A stretch of DNA of 64,000 bases from Thereva unica (lineage: Eukaryota > Arthropoda > Insecta > Diptera > Therevidae), in the NCBI GenBank assembly GCA_949987705.1, contig OX465283.1, positions 11,202,207 to 11,266,206 on the forward strand, read 5' to 3'. Both the position numbers and the translations under genes were made by a program. The notes under the pieces are model-generated. The model was not told where the DNA came from. It was given only the letters and a program-made list of their open reading frames with translations, and did not search any database. Below, one piece after another: positions 1-11,064 of this stretch (position 1 is its first letter; each line of letters begins with the position of its first letter).

Positions 1-190
1 TATCTGGATTAGGGCATGAAAACCCCTCAGGGTGCTTGAACAAATTACAAACTCGCTCTGTAAAACTTATAGGTAATGGTATCATGTCTTCCTGAACTGA
101 GTCACCATAGGAATGTAGCAGCCCTGTCAATATTTCTCCGCTATTATCGCAGCCACTGCCACACCGAAATAAATAACCTTTTGGCTTCAA
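1..190 (+). pseudogene. LINE-A C-terminal fragment, 5' cut by window edge
   Basis: A fragment of the C-terminus of a CR1/Jockey-like reverse transcriptase protein. Seen directly: the + strand translates, across frame changes, to a 'YIW' segment, then 'LDKLQ', 'KLIGNG', and then 'SHHRNVAALSIFLRYY' followed by an 'EINNLL' stretch. The same order (WAGAPK, LDKVQNRA.KLI, SHRRNVAALS..YRYY, EI.(N/D)LLP) is found in the LINE-A copies at 29.2-30.7 and 41.3-42.7 kb. The homology fades at about 190 and the downstream frame is not recognisable. The element presumably extends left of the window. Frame changes within 190 bases show that it is dead. The family assignment is by resemblance to these copies. 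Confidence 0.7.
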
Positions 191-283
191 GTCTCAATAC
201 CTGTGTGCCATTCACCCAAACGAGCCACGGTATGGCTGAAAAAAATTGGACTTTCCCCACAAAATTCTACACTTTTCCTTAAC

Positions 284-505
284 TACAGGGATCAAACTTT
301 TAGCTTCAAGAAATTGTATAGGACGAATAAAATGGGAAATTATTTTGGTGACCCATAAAGGGAGCTATTATCATACTCAGTAGGCTGGTTCTGGTTCGTT
401 TGCATAGGACAAGCAGCGTTTGGACCTGGATAGTGCTTAGTTAGGGGACCGCTTGGTAAAATGACACTCTTGTTTGGAATGATCGGCAGCATTTTTAAAT
501 TTTTG
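284..505 (+). repeat. REP-1 dispersed repeat, copy 1
   Basis: One of several partial copies of an unclassified dispersed repeat (REP-1). Recognisable landmarks in order are 'TTGTATAGGACGA', 'CCATAAAGGGAGC', 'ATACTCAGTAGGCTGG', 'CAAGCAGCGTTTGGAC', 'GTGCTTAGTTAGGGGACCG' and 'AAAATGACACT'. The same ordered landmarks recur at 4.5, 7.1 and 63.9 kb on this strand and at 14.5, 16.1 and 61.3 kb on the other. No terminal repeats or target duplication were seen. It could be a non-autonomous element or part of a LINE (see the 63.8 kb copy). Confidence 0.6.
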
Positions 506-3500
506 TGGAGGTGAGACTAGGACTTGCTAGCAGAGCTGTTAGGTCTTCGTCTGCAGTGACTCTTCTCGGTTTTTGACAGAAGTGACAAATCGAGTGCCAC
601 CACCTTCCGAGATCTTCGTTAGTCGTTCGCCTCTCCCGCCGCAACTGTCAGATTCTGATGAAACCGCCCGAGTATTGATGATCTGCACCTGGGATGAATG
701 ATCATGCTCTCTACAACCATTTCATCCTATCGTTTGTCTCTTCATATTTCAATGTCTCATAGTTCTATAACTTCTAGGAAGACAATTCGTGGAAACTTAT
801 CGCCCCTCCTTGAACACGCTTCAAACCTTTATTAACCTTCTCTATCACTCAAACGAAGCTTACTACTAGATATGACCTGAACAGCATTGCTCACTAAAAT
901 CAATTCACTGATCAATTTGCTCTATTAACGCCTGAAGAAGCATTTCTGATCAAATATGTTGAATAATTCAGGAAGCAACATCGTTGCCCTAACAACAGTC
1001 AGGAAAATGATTTAATTATTAATATTTTATTAAGGAATATTTTCCCAGATTCCAGGTACCTTTTCCATCACAATAGTGTACTATAGCATAAAATTTGATC
1101 CATTAAATCAAAAATTTTCCGAACGAGATAAATTTATCATAAAAACCGGGTATAAAAAAATATGCGATGTTCTACTTAAGCTTACGTTGCTATCTAAAGT
1201 TTTTCACCTGTTGCACCAACCTTGATGAAAAAAGGCAAAGAACGAGGGGAAAATGTTTTATAAAAGTAAGTCCTTAACCGTCTGCACCTAACATTTTCCT
1301 AGCATCATTGCCCTTCACTTAGCTTTTTTTTTATATATCTGCGAATGAACAATTTTATTTAAGCACCTGAACAGTAGCAGGAGCAACAACAACAAAAATA
1401 CCACCAAAGTCAAGCTATTAGACCAACAATAACAAAATATTGTATATGTATATACCACAAGTTCGTCTACTCTATAACATCACATTAGCACGGTTCTTAT
1501 AGCACGGAAAATACCTTTTTTTTGTTGTGGTACGACCTAAGTTCCACCTGTTCGTTTTTCATTTTGCAAGGATGATTGGACCCTTTTTCGTTTAGCACGT
1601 TAGAAAAGGTTTGAGAAAGGTGAAAAATATTGCAGGTTGTATACACCTGAATAAGTGAAGAGGAAAAAGACAAGGTGGTGCCGCTGGCTGCCTTACAGTG
1701 ACTTGTCAACATTTTCTCTCTGCTGCTCTCTGATGAAGCCATTTAGATCTGTCTCGTTACCTTTCGAAAATAGCAAAAAGTCGTTAACTCTGCAAAACCA
1801 TAACCGAAACTCTTACTTAACCTCAAACATACCCCAACCAACCAAAAAGTCATTAGCTTTATATTAGTGGGTATTGTGGCGGTTCGGTGTGGCAACCACC
1901 GTCCCAGAACTGGAAACCCTTTTTCGGGGTAAAATTATGGCGGTAAAGGGGGGGGGGGAAACGTTTGATTGTTGAAATAGTGCTGCACGATGTTGACACA
2001 AAACTCGCATTTTATGACAAATTTATCACAACTAATAACTTACGGCGACAACTTGTTACCGCAATAAAACATGAATTTTCGTTTATCGGGGCTGGTGTAA
2101 CTCGACAGCCGTCGTCAGCCCCCTTCTGGCTCCCCGTAGAAGCTTTCGACACAAGGACATGATAGTTGCCACCGCATATGTGAAATCCTTCTCGAATGGT
2201 GGTGGCGCTCTATGTACTATTATGGAGGTGAACGTTTACATGACTGTAAGGAAAACAATATCCTTCAGGCAACGTGCTTCGGTGGCTAATATAATCTGGC
2301 ATAACTTTGAGTATGATGGCACGCTCCCGACACCATAATAAGTTGCTGACGAAAGCGTACTAAGTATGATGATATGAAAGGGTAGACGAAGGTCCTTCTC
2401 CTGTGTGAAATAGCCAGACCCTAATGTTTGCGCTAGTACAGCCAGCTAAAGAGTTTTGCCCTTCGTGTCTTAAAACTGTAGACGACGTCTTCCTTTAGGT
2501 TTATGATCCTTTCGGGTATGGGATACCGTTGCTTATACACCACACCATAGAAGCGCTAGGTGCTGTGGCATTTATGGAACGAGCTGATGGTATCTCTTAA
2601 GCTAAGGATGTGTGTTCCTTCAGTTAAAGTGTTACATACACAAATCATGCACAAGGGAGTACGGGTAACATGTTAGATTTACGCCATCCATACACGCCGG
2701 CAAGGAATTTATTCAATCCTTCTTCTACCACCTCCATCCCCACCAACCCACAACACTGTAATTTACTGATATTCTTAGGGTACATTGAACAAAAAAACTT
2801 TGGTGCTGGTGGTGGAATGGTGAATTTGTACATTACAAGTGCCTCTGCACAACAGCAAGGCAATGCTGTGTGTTATTTCACTTTTCAGCGGATGTTCCTC
2901 CTGCAGCACATTGCCTGTAGACAAGACTAGTACTATCTAGGACGACAAACATGTATGCAGAGTGAATTGCAAAACCAACAACAGCACACACAAAAAACAT
3001 TTGCAACAATTTGAATTTCGTGGAATTTTAAACTACTCATTCTCCCCGAGCCAACCCCAAACCCCAAAAATTTATTTACAGCAGCGCATAGAGGATGAAA
3101 AGTTTTCTGCTATTCTAGAAATGGATGGCAATTTTTAACTGAAAATACTTTTTCTGTGCATTATTTCCTGCATGGAAAGCAATTTCGTGGATTGCTCACA
3201 GGGCTTTGCAAGTGCTGAATTAGAATACAAAGGGGGCGTACATGGAACGTAAGAGAACACAGTAGAGACGTTCATACTGATGCAGATACTAACGTCAGCA
3301 TACACGATGTATATCCATTTCCATTCCTTTTCTATCCGCTCCATTTAACCTTGAGTCCTTTTTATAATTTTATCCAACTTGACTTTGTGTTGCCACATTA
3401 AGGCGGAGCGGTTCGTTGGGTAATACTCCCTGTACATGGTTTTGATGTCGTCCAACACGACTAAATGCTTGATCCCATAACTTATAGTTCGACGGCCTTA

Positions 3501-3595
3501 CATGATAGTCGAAACCCAACGCAAGTTTTTCAATGGGAGATTAATTTTGTTATATATGAAAGACGAATGCTCAGAGTGACGACTACTATGTACCG
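506..3595. other. No recognisable gene or element
   Basis: About 3.1 kb of AT-rich sequence. The open frames are short (86 codons or fewer) and none carries a motif I recognise. The only local oddity is an 11-base G run at 1948-1958. Ancient transposon debris is likely but cannot be shown by eye. Confidence 0.5.
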
Positions 3596-3599
3596 TGCA

Positions 3600-3716
3600 A
3601 TAATTGAGTAGAATGTCGAACAACAAGCTCTGTGTGGAATCGAACCGTGAACCTCTGGGATGGTAGTCGAGGCACTTTGGCCCCCTAAGCTACCTACCCT
3701 ACCAAAGGCCACTAAG
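3600..3716 (-). repeat. tRNA-derived SINE-like relic
   Basis: The minus strand holds a B-box match (GGTTCGATTCC), preceded by 'CGACTACCATCCCAGAGG' and by an A-box-like 'GTAGCTTAGGGGG'. The 'CTACCATCCCAGAGGT' stretch also occurs in the SINE at 10.05 kb. Beyond the B box the sequence resembles that SINE's tail region (GAGCTTGTTGTTCGACATT here, GAGCTGTTGTTCGGCATT at 10.4 kb). It directly abuts the 3' tail of LINE-C at 3718. The promoter is degenerate, so this is a relic. Confidence 0.55.
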
Positions 3717-3717
3717 T

Positions 3718-4455
3718 TTGGTTAGGTTAGGTATGGCTGAGCTGTTGGTTTGAGCTCAAACACTAAGGCCAAAAGGATAGGCCCATTGTGATGTCATGTC
3801 CCACTTTAAACCTGATGTTAAAGTGTCATGTCTTCTCTAAACCATCTTGAGGAAGTAATGAGTCTTGTATGTGGCGCGATCCCAAACTTCGAGATTTCCG
3901 CAAGGGTGCTTAGCAAGGGCTCTTCAAAAACACTTAGTCTCCTTTTGCTTATGGCTGAACAGTTACAGAGGGAATTTAGTACAGTTTCCTCCTCGTCCGG
4001 ATTCTTACAGCTTCTGCAAAAATCGTAGGTCTTAAGACCTAAGCGGGTTGTATGCGACAATGTCCGGTGAGGACTCGCACTATAGCTGAGAGGTCTTGTC
4101 TCATGAGACTCAGTAGTGAAGTGATCTGCCTGATTTGATAAAAGGGCCATGTTAATTTGGCTTAGGTGCATTTCCAATGCTTCTTCGCTTGTTGCATTGT
4201 GTTTACATCGGAGTGAAAGTGACCCAAGGCATATCAACCCTCCTGGAAGGAGAGTGGCGGTCGTACCTCTTCTAGCCAGTTCGTCAATTATACAATTTGC
4301 TTCTAAAGCTCCTTTCCAATGGAGGCTTGGTGATAATGTGCTTAAAAAGGAGGATGGCTCATACATCTCTAAGCAGAAGAAACCTTGAGGTGACAGCTTA
4401 GCGTTAATCCGAACAAAGCACGGTGTACCTGAGTAAAAATAATACCCGCGCACCT
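3718..4455 (-). pseudogene. LINE-C 3' end: RNase H end and Cys-rich C-terminus, TTAGG-type tail
   Basis: The 3' part of a Loa/R1-like (I-group) non-LTR retrotransposon. An open minus frame of 211 codons (3818-4453) contains an RNase H end ('IDELARRGTT') and a Cys-rich C-terminal motif, 'RLGLKTYDFCRSCKNPDEE' followed by 'LCNCSAISKRRL'. The copy at 37.9-38.3 kb has nearly the same end ('RLGLETYDFCRSCQN'), which ties the two together. Its 3' terminus is marked by TTTGG-TTAGG-TTAGG-TATGG on the + strand at 3717-3736, instead of poly-A. Endonuclease and RT domains are absent, so it is 5'-truncated. Loa versus R1 clade cannot be settled without a tree. Confidence 0.75.
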
Positions 4456-4504
4456 AGCACGAAATAGGTATGCTCGCACAGCGTCAAATCACTTATATGG
4501 CACC

Positions 4505-4710
4505 CAAGGCAAGGCAGGGTAAGTCTAGACTAAAGAGGGCATAATTGTGGCTTTAAAGACTTGTATACGATGAAGAAAACGGGAAAATATCTTGGTGGCC
4601 ATAAAGGGTGCCATCAGCATACTCAATAGACCTGTCATCGCTCGTTTGCGCGGGTCAAGCAGCTTTGGAGGTAGTTAGTGCTTAGTTGGGGGACCGGAAA
4701 TCGATAACAT
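4505..4710 (+). repeat. REP-1 dispersed repeat, copy 2
   Basis: It shares ordered landmarks with copy 1: 'CTTGTATACGATGAAGAAAA', 'CCATAAAGGGTGCC', 'ATACTCAATAGACCTG', 'GTCAAGCAGCTTTGGAGG' and 'GTGCTTAGTTGGGGGACCGG'. The copy stops sharply at the GGACCGG landmark. The next recognisable sequence is an RNase H relic. Confidence 0.6.
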
Positions 4711-4799
4711 CTAGGCCACGATAGCGGTTGTCGTCATAGAATCCCCGAAATCGTCCTTACTCACATAAAGGGTCAATATTTCTAGGAAATAAAGTGGAC

Positions 4800-5145
4800 A
4801 TAAAGTGGATTTAGAATGGGAATTGCGGCGCCCGAGCTTCGAAACCCTACTCTGGCAAAGCAAGATCTTGGGCTTGCTAACCGAAAGTATGATTGTCACA
4901 ACCACTGAACACGTTTCCCCTAGATTGAAGTTAAGAAAAGGCTTCTTCGTAAAGCAACCTGGAAAGAATGGAGAAATAGAGCTTGGTGATAATGCGCTTC
5001 AAGCTAAGCTGAATAGGTTCAAGACTTTCGTCTCGGTTCCGGGGAATGTCGGGTATAGTGATATGGATGGGAATGGGAGAGTCGACCACTTAGCCCAACT
5101 TGGAAGCGTCTTTGAGGAGCTTGGAGATCGAGATGCTTAGCAGTC
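4800..5145 (+). pseudogene. Possible RNase H relic of a non-LTR element
   Basis: An open frame of about 111 codons ends in 'SVPGNVGYSDMDGNGRVDHLAQLGS'-like sequence (about 5032-5110). This resembles the LINE RNase H signature 'W.PGH.G..GNE.AD.LA..GS', with the His and the Asn-Glu spacing altered. Nothing else in the frame is diagnostic. It lies on the opposite strand from the nearby LINE-C fragment, so it is a separate insertion. The similarity is weak and could be chance. Confidence 0.35.
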
Positions 5146-5149
5146 CAAT

Positions 5150-7125
5150 AGACGGGATCAAAAACTGTCAGTAGTCAGTCAAAGGTGCGCTAATTGCTCC
5201 TCCGGTCGCAACCCTACACCTTACCTATCCCTAAACGAAAATATGCAATGTTTACAAATCATGGTTATTATTAGAAAGGGAATTTGTGAGAGTGGTGTGG
5301 AATGAGTTGTTTTCAAAAGTGTTTTTGTTATTGTTTAAACTCGTTGACAAAGAATAATTAAATTTTAATATTTATGAACCAAACAAGGCCATTTGCTTTT
5401 GTGTCACCCTGGATAACAAATCACTCTCTAAACAGCAAAAAGCTTTAGTCTGGATTTTCTTTGTAGAAATTGTTTTGTTCTTGCTTAAGGTGCATGAAGG
5501 CAACTCTAACCTGGATAAGTGTGTAACCGATTACTAGCTTAGCTACCCTTTGTTGTTACCTTTTCACATGTTCAAGCCATTCAATGTTAGTGGCAAGACA
5601 AAAGAACGAGTCTACAGCCTCCGAGGTAACTCCTCATGCAGGGGCTTATTATCTTTGGATGTCAGGTGTTCATTAGCTTGGATCAAGGAGAACTATCAGA
5701 TCTCAGTTTGTATGCTTTTTGTTCTGTAGTGTTTTGATGGAAGTTTAGAAAAAAAAAAAATGGTGTATACTCATAGTAGTTGCAATCGAGTAAGGAACGA
5801 ATTTTTAGATGTTGGGTATTGAGTGTCGGCTTTGAACCTATGGGATATTGTCGTCGTCCTTAAACACCACCCCCAAAACAATGATTTTCGAGTTGCGGAT
5901 GTTTTAGAGTTTAATTTTTTATGGAACTTAATTAAGTTTTTCAATCGTTTCTTTTGATATGTTTTAATTAGTTTTATAATTGATTTTCCTTTGCAATCGT
6001 TGTATTAATAATATTTTCCCCGAAAAAAATTGCAATCAATTCTGCCATATGTCAAGAAGCTCCATCTTGCATGAAAGTATAATACGCTCTTACATATGGT
6101 AGAAAAGATCTCAACAGAACGTCGGGCAACACGTATTTGTATTTCTGCTACCTGATTATCCCAATAACAAAATTAATGGGTCGAACAATATCATGATGGC
6201 TAAAGCAGCAAATAATGACGTTCGAGGGATGTTTATTTACTTTGAGTAAAACATCCTTTGAGACACTTCCCTGGTCTCCTCCTAGAAACCTGACCCATTT
6301 TCGTGACTACATCCAACCTGCTTCCGTCGCTAAAGATAACCTATTAACTGTTACGTGTTGGTGGTTCCAACCTTGCTCCAAATAGGTAACTTTTTGTTCA
6401 TTCTAGTAGTCAGCTTGGATGCCGCACTGTTGACTACGATAGGATCACTTCCATATCCTCCAAGGTAATCTGCAATGTTAGAAGCTGTTGAGACGATGAG
6501 GAGGAAAAACCGTGGATCTGAACTGCTGAATGCTGTAGGAGCTTGGAATACTGACTGCAATACCAGAAATCTTTTCGTATACATATCTCTAAGTACTGTA
6601 TCAATCTAAGTACAGACGTCTTGCCTTTCTTTATAGAATTTTAGACCTGCGGTAGCTGTTTTGCTCCCTCGTCAGGAAGGTACCAGTGACAGTGGCGCAT
6701 TTTTACTGGACCCTTTGCTTTTACAGGTGAGGTAAAACGGTGGATCAAGACTTTCTAGGCTCTTTTATTTAGATTGAGGTTCGTTACACAGAAGGAGTCC
6801 TTCAGGAGCTCCATCTTTTAGCGTCGGTTAAATTTTCCCAAACTTTAACCAGTGTTATAATTCCAAAATTTGAACAACTGCACTGACACCAGATCAGTTC
6901 TTAAGTTCAGTTCCAGATTTGAGTTTTCCATTCTCGTGTAAACTACTCTGTAACCTTTGAAATTAAATTTTGAGCTTGGGCAAGTTTAAGTATTGCCCCT
7001 TTCTTGTTCTTTGTGCTGCACTGTAGAGAAAGAGTCCGATGAGTAGCTAACCTTGAGGGATTTACCTCTACTGCAGCTCTTAGTGGAGCGCTCTACAAAA
7101 CATGCATGGGACGCTCACACCTATT
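5150..7125. other. No recognisable gene or element
   Basis: AT-rich sequence with only short frames and homopolymer runs (for example A13 near 5749). I see no motif, terminal repeat or RNA gene in it. Confidence 0.5.
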
Positions 7126-7129
7126 CTGG

Positions 7130-7280
7130 ATTAAAGGAAGCAAACTTTCAGAAAATTATATAGGACGATGAAAATGGACCCGAACCGGTACTCGTTCGAT
7201 TGGGTAAGTCAAGCAGCATTGGATGTGTTTTATACTTAGTTGGGGGACCGTTTGGGAAAAAAACACTTACGCTTGGATTG
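7130..7280 (+). repeat. REP-1 dispersed repeat, copy 3
   Basis: Landmarks in order: 'ATTATATAGGACGATGAAAA', 'ACCCGAACCGGTACTCG', 'GTCAAGCAGCATTGGATG', 'TACTTAGTTGGGGGACCGTT' and 'GGGAAAAAAACACTTA'. The segment between the first two landmarks, present in copies 1 and 2, is missing here, so this copy carries an internal deletion. Confidence 0.55.
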
Positions 7281-7539
7281 GTCTATTATGAACACATTCA
7301 TATCTGTAACAGAGGCGTGCATGTTTTCATGTCTGTAGCGGAAGGCTGCATATCCGTGTGGCAGGAGGCCCATTTGTTCTCTATGCATGCTCGTTGCTGA
7401 CGAGTATATGATTTTCACATGGCAAAATAGAATTACAAATAAACAGCTTTTGTGACATGCCGGTCAAGAAAGTGCAATTGGATTAGCCTCATTCCGCGAT
7501 ACAACAAAGAAAACCCAACGAATTTATCAGATACACTTA

Positions 7540-7640
7540 AAAAGAACGTTATTAGTAGAAAACGCAGCAATAGGAAGGTTCTGGTAGTCTCATAAAACAG
7601 AGTCTATTGAAGGGCAACTATTTCCACCGTATGTCAAAGA
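7540..7640 (+). pseudogene. LINE-F 3' relic (short)
   Basis: About 90 bases align by eye to the end of the LINE-F fragment at 23.38-23.48 kb. Shared stretches are 'TTATTAGTAGA', 'GGTTCTGGTAGTCTCATAAA' here versus 'GATCCTGGTCGGGCTGAGAG' there, then 'ACAGAGTC', 'GAAG' and 'TTTCC.CC'. In LINE-F this region encodes the 'A.NR..WR' end of the protein. It is too short to place further. Confidence 0.45.
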
Positions 7641-7649
7641 ATTGAAATA

Positions 7650-10050
7650 ATCTACCAATATTTCATTCTTACAACAGAGGCTGTAAAGCAATAAAGATCT
7701 AAATAAAGCAAACACTAGATACCACACCCTATCTAAACACTTCAAATAAAATGCCATATCCCCTTAGAATCTGTGACCGGATTACCCAATATCCGTTCAA
7801 ATAAACTGAACGTTGTTGTTTATAATAAAAGATTCCATTCGCATGCCTAGGTAAAAAGATCATCAGATTTTGACACGTTCCAATTACCATATTTATTAAC
7901 TTTAAAGAAACCCGTATGTATATAAATCATCTCAAGCTTTACCACATCGCCCCACAGGAACGATATATAAAGTATTTCTTTCTGACCAAAGGGAGATGCC
8001 CACACAGACACACACAACCAAAAAAAATGCCATTGAAAGTGCTTAAAATTCCAGTTGCCTCCATCAAACAGTAAAGAACAGGATAAACTTTTCCAACATG
8101 TCCTTTTTCCCCCATTTCAGGCAAACATCCTCATCTTCGTAGAATCGAAATTATCAAACAGGCGAAATACCGGGGCATCTTATCCCCATATTCCTGGACA
8201 TTCGACCATCCTGGTATATATGTACTTATGTACCTACAAAAGATATTTCAAAATTTAATACCTTTACTGTGTCTTATTAAAAAAAAAACATTCCACTCTA
8301 AGGACCTCTTCTTTTTTTTTTGTGAAGGTCATTTGTTTTCATTTTATCTCATACACTGACGGACTTTTGACATCCACAAATTACATTCTGAGTCCTTGGA
8401 AAATACATGCGGTTAGAATCCTTTTCATGTGGAAAAGATGCCTAGTTTTTGCTCTGGTATTTTCATGGGGATACTTATATCCTTATCCCTACCACTTATA
8501 AAATGCTTTTTGCTGATACCTTGATGTGAGCAAAATTTTATGGCCCATTTCAGGAGCCTTAACTTGTTGTCAACACACAAAAAGTTTATATAGAAAATCT
8601 ACCGAGAATTTTCTAAAATGCTATTCGAGGACAAAAGTTTATCGGAACATTACAGGGTTGCCATTTTTGTTACATTTCATATTTTTTTCCGGTGGGGTTT
8701 TTTTTCGAATACAATGGCACTTTTCTTCGTGCTTGAAAATGGATGATGCTTATTCAGATTTTCAATCTATTTTAACAAAAAAAAAAAAAATGTTTGAACC
8801 ATGAAGAAAAGGGTTTTCTAACATCATTCGACCCATCGAATAAAAAATGGCAACACCGTCGAACATAGAAAACGTGAAAAGAATATACAAGCAACAACAA
8901 CCACAAAAAAAACATGGCCTCATCATTCTTGTGTTGACGTGGACAAGGCAAAACATAACCTTAAACTTTTATTTGTATTTCACCTTAAAGGCAACAAAGG
9001 ACACTCAATATTTAAGGATTCATCTGTTATCCTGGGCGAATGAATTATGCAGCCGTTTTCATCCGCTTAATCCCTGTTGATGATGTTTCTGGGAGATTAA
9101 CGGGGGAGATTTGAAGGGATGTTTTAAGTTGAAAGATTTTAGGTAACTAATCATTCACAGATTTTAGATAATGACTATAAATTACATGAAATTTATGACG
9201 GGGAAGACGATGGAGCCAATTAGTTTGACTAATTGTTTGAGTGTATTTTTTATAAATTGCTTTAAGAGGAACTTTGTGCATCCTTTTTCTTTTTCTCTCT
9301 CTTCCCGAAAAATTTAGTAGTAAAATTTATATGATGAAGGAAAATGTGTTTCTGGATTCAGGTCCTTTGGAAATAAAATTCATGTCTTCTCTAAACCCAA
9401 TCCAAAATAGTAGTAATGGCTAAATAAATTCCTTCAACTTTGTCCTGAAGAAATAAATTTTTCATATTAAGTCCACAAGGATTTCAAAGTTCACCACAGG
9501 CAGTTTTCACCATTCCCCCTCCAAGCACTCGTTTTCTATTGCAAAAGAATTATAAAATATTGATAAATGATATGTCTCAGAGACAATACTACTCTTAGGC
9601 ATTTGATTTTCTTTTATTTTTATAAAAGGTGACATTTTTGTCAGAAAACAATTTTACGGTAAAGAAAAGTTATCGAGGTATTCACTAGGGTCCATTAAAA
9701 ATTGATATATTTGGCGAGGATGTATGGATTCCAATTTGTGTCTTTCATATTTCTTGATATCTTCTGAGAATTATATCAGTGTTAATGGAGTGAGTAAAAA
9801 CTAAATTTAGGTATAGAAATAAGTTTTTTATCTTAAAAACTACAACCCAAAAATGGACAGCCCTTATATTTTCCCGAACACTATCACATATGGCAGTAGC
9901 GGATACAAGGGGGGAAATGAGGGGCATTCCCCTACCAAGAGCGCCATGATCACCAATTGAACTAGGAAATTTACTTCTACTACTTACTTTAAACTACAAC
10001 CCTGTACCTCATATTTGTGTGCCAGACCGCTGGAATAAGTTCAGCAGCCT
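7650..10050. other. No recognisable gene or element
   Basis: AT-rich sequence with A and T runs (for example A13 at about 8778). The longest open frame is 92 codons (8526-8804) and has no recognisable motif. No terminal repeats were noticed. Confidence 0.5.
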
Positions 10051-10053
10051 TCA

Positions 10054-10467
10054 GGGGGCCTCGGTAGCCTAGGGAGTAAGGAGTCCGGCTACCATCCCAG
10101 AGGTCCCGGGTTCGAGTCCCAGCCAACCCCACGGTCCTTCGCCTTTTCCACTTTCCTACCTACATAACTTTCGTTCTTTCTTTTTTCCTCTATACATTCC
10201 TGATTCCTCCTGTCATAGCCTTCCTTAGCCCTTCCCCGCTACACCAAAGCGCATGTCATCGGTTGGCTGATGAGACTCAACTCGTTTCAGGAGGCATAAC
10301 ACTCCAGTGAGTTGTTTCTCGATGCCCCGATGTCAAAGACGCGACACTACTGGTTGGGAATTGGTGCACTAAAAAATATCACGCGTAGGTTGAGGCGGTT
10401 CCTTCCTTCCACGACAAGAGCTGTTGTTCGGCATTGCACTCTATATGAAAAAAAAAAAAAAAAAAAA
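10054..10467 (+). repeat. tRNA-derived SINE with A tail
   Basis: The element starts with a tRNA-like head. An A-box-like 'GTAGCCTAGGGAGTAAGG' is followed by 'CTACCATCCCAGAGGTCC' and a perfect B box (GGTTCGAGTCC, about 10111). These are internal RNA polymerase III promoter elements. An unrelated body of roughly 300 bases follows and ends in an A run at 10449-10467, as expected of a LINE-mobilised SINE. A head plus 5' body homologue lies at 55.55-55.79 kb on the other strand. I found no convincing target duplication. The acceptor stem does not close and length is about 410 bases, so it is not a tRNA gene. Confidence 0.75.
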
Positions 10468-10539
10468 TAGATTGTCGACACAGTACAAAGGACCTTTCCT
10501 GAGACTCTAGTCGTTTACATAAAAAAAAGCCTGCCTAGT

Positions 10540-11061
10540 GGCTTATCGCTTACACTTGACTGTTCAAACCTCCCGGGCTCCCAAATCGGCCTGTTCGGAT
10601 GGAGTTCACAAAAGCAGGCTCGGGTATAATCCGTGGGCTCACAAATTCTACTTCCACCCTCTTGCCTTGGCTTTTAGTGAATTCAGAACCTTTCGGCAGA
10701 ATGGCAGCGGTCTGGGTTAGACCCCTTTCGGGGCTTCTGCTCCCTTGAATAATAGGAAGGCTCTCCCTAGATTATGTGGGAGCTGGTACTGCAAAATTTT
10801 TGCGGGTAAAGAAACTTTTTCCAGGTCTGCCTCTTGGCTACCCGGGTTCCAGGCCACCGACCTGCCTTTAGTTTGTTAGGAAGGAGTTCACGAAAATGGG
10901 GCTCGAGGGTGATCCCTTCTAGCGATGGCCCAAGCCAGATTAATTGGTCCACAAAAGCCCCATGCCACGAGTATGGTCAGAAGAGTTAGGTCCATCTTGG
11001 CAGAGCCTCCATATCAGAATAGGGTACTGGGTGCGCCTGTTCAACAAAAAAAAAAAAAACC
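10540..11061 (+). repeat. Partially duplicated segment ending in an A run
   Basis: Two blocks about 280 bases apart resemble each other. Around 10577-10640 are 'CCCGGGCTCCCAAATCGGCC' and 'GGAGTTCACAAAAGCAGGCT'. Around 10840-10920 are 'CCCGGGTTCCAGGCCACCGA' and 'GGAGTTCACGAAAATGGGGC'. The stretch ends in 'CAACAAAAAAAAAAAAAACC' (about 11041-11060). The pattern suggests a dimeric retroposon with an A tail. No coding motif or RNA family was recognised. Confidence 0.4.
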
Positions 11062-11064
11062 AAA

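Noticed and set aside
3717..3736. TTAGG repeats as a telomere or interstitial telomeric array
   Set aside because: Only two to three units, located exactly at the 3' end of LINE-C in two places, so they belong to the LINE.
10054..10130. Apparent tRNA gene
   Set aside because: A and B boxes are present, but no closed cloverleaf, and the unit continues into a 3' body with an A tail.
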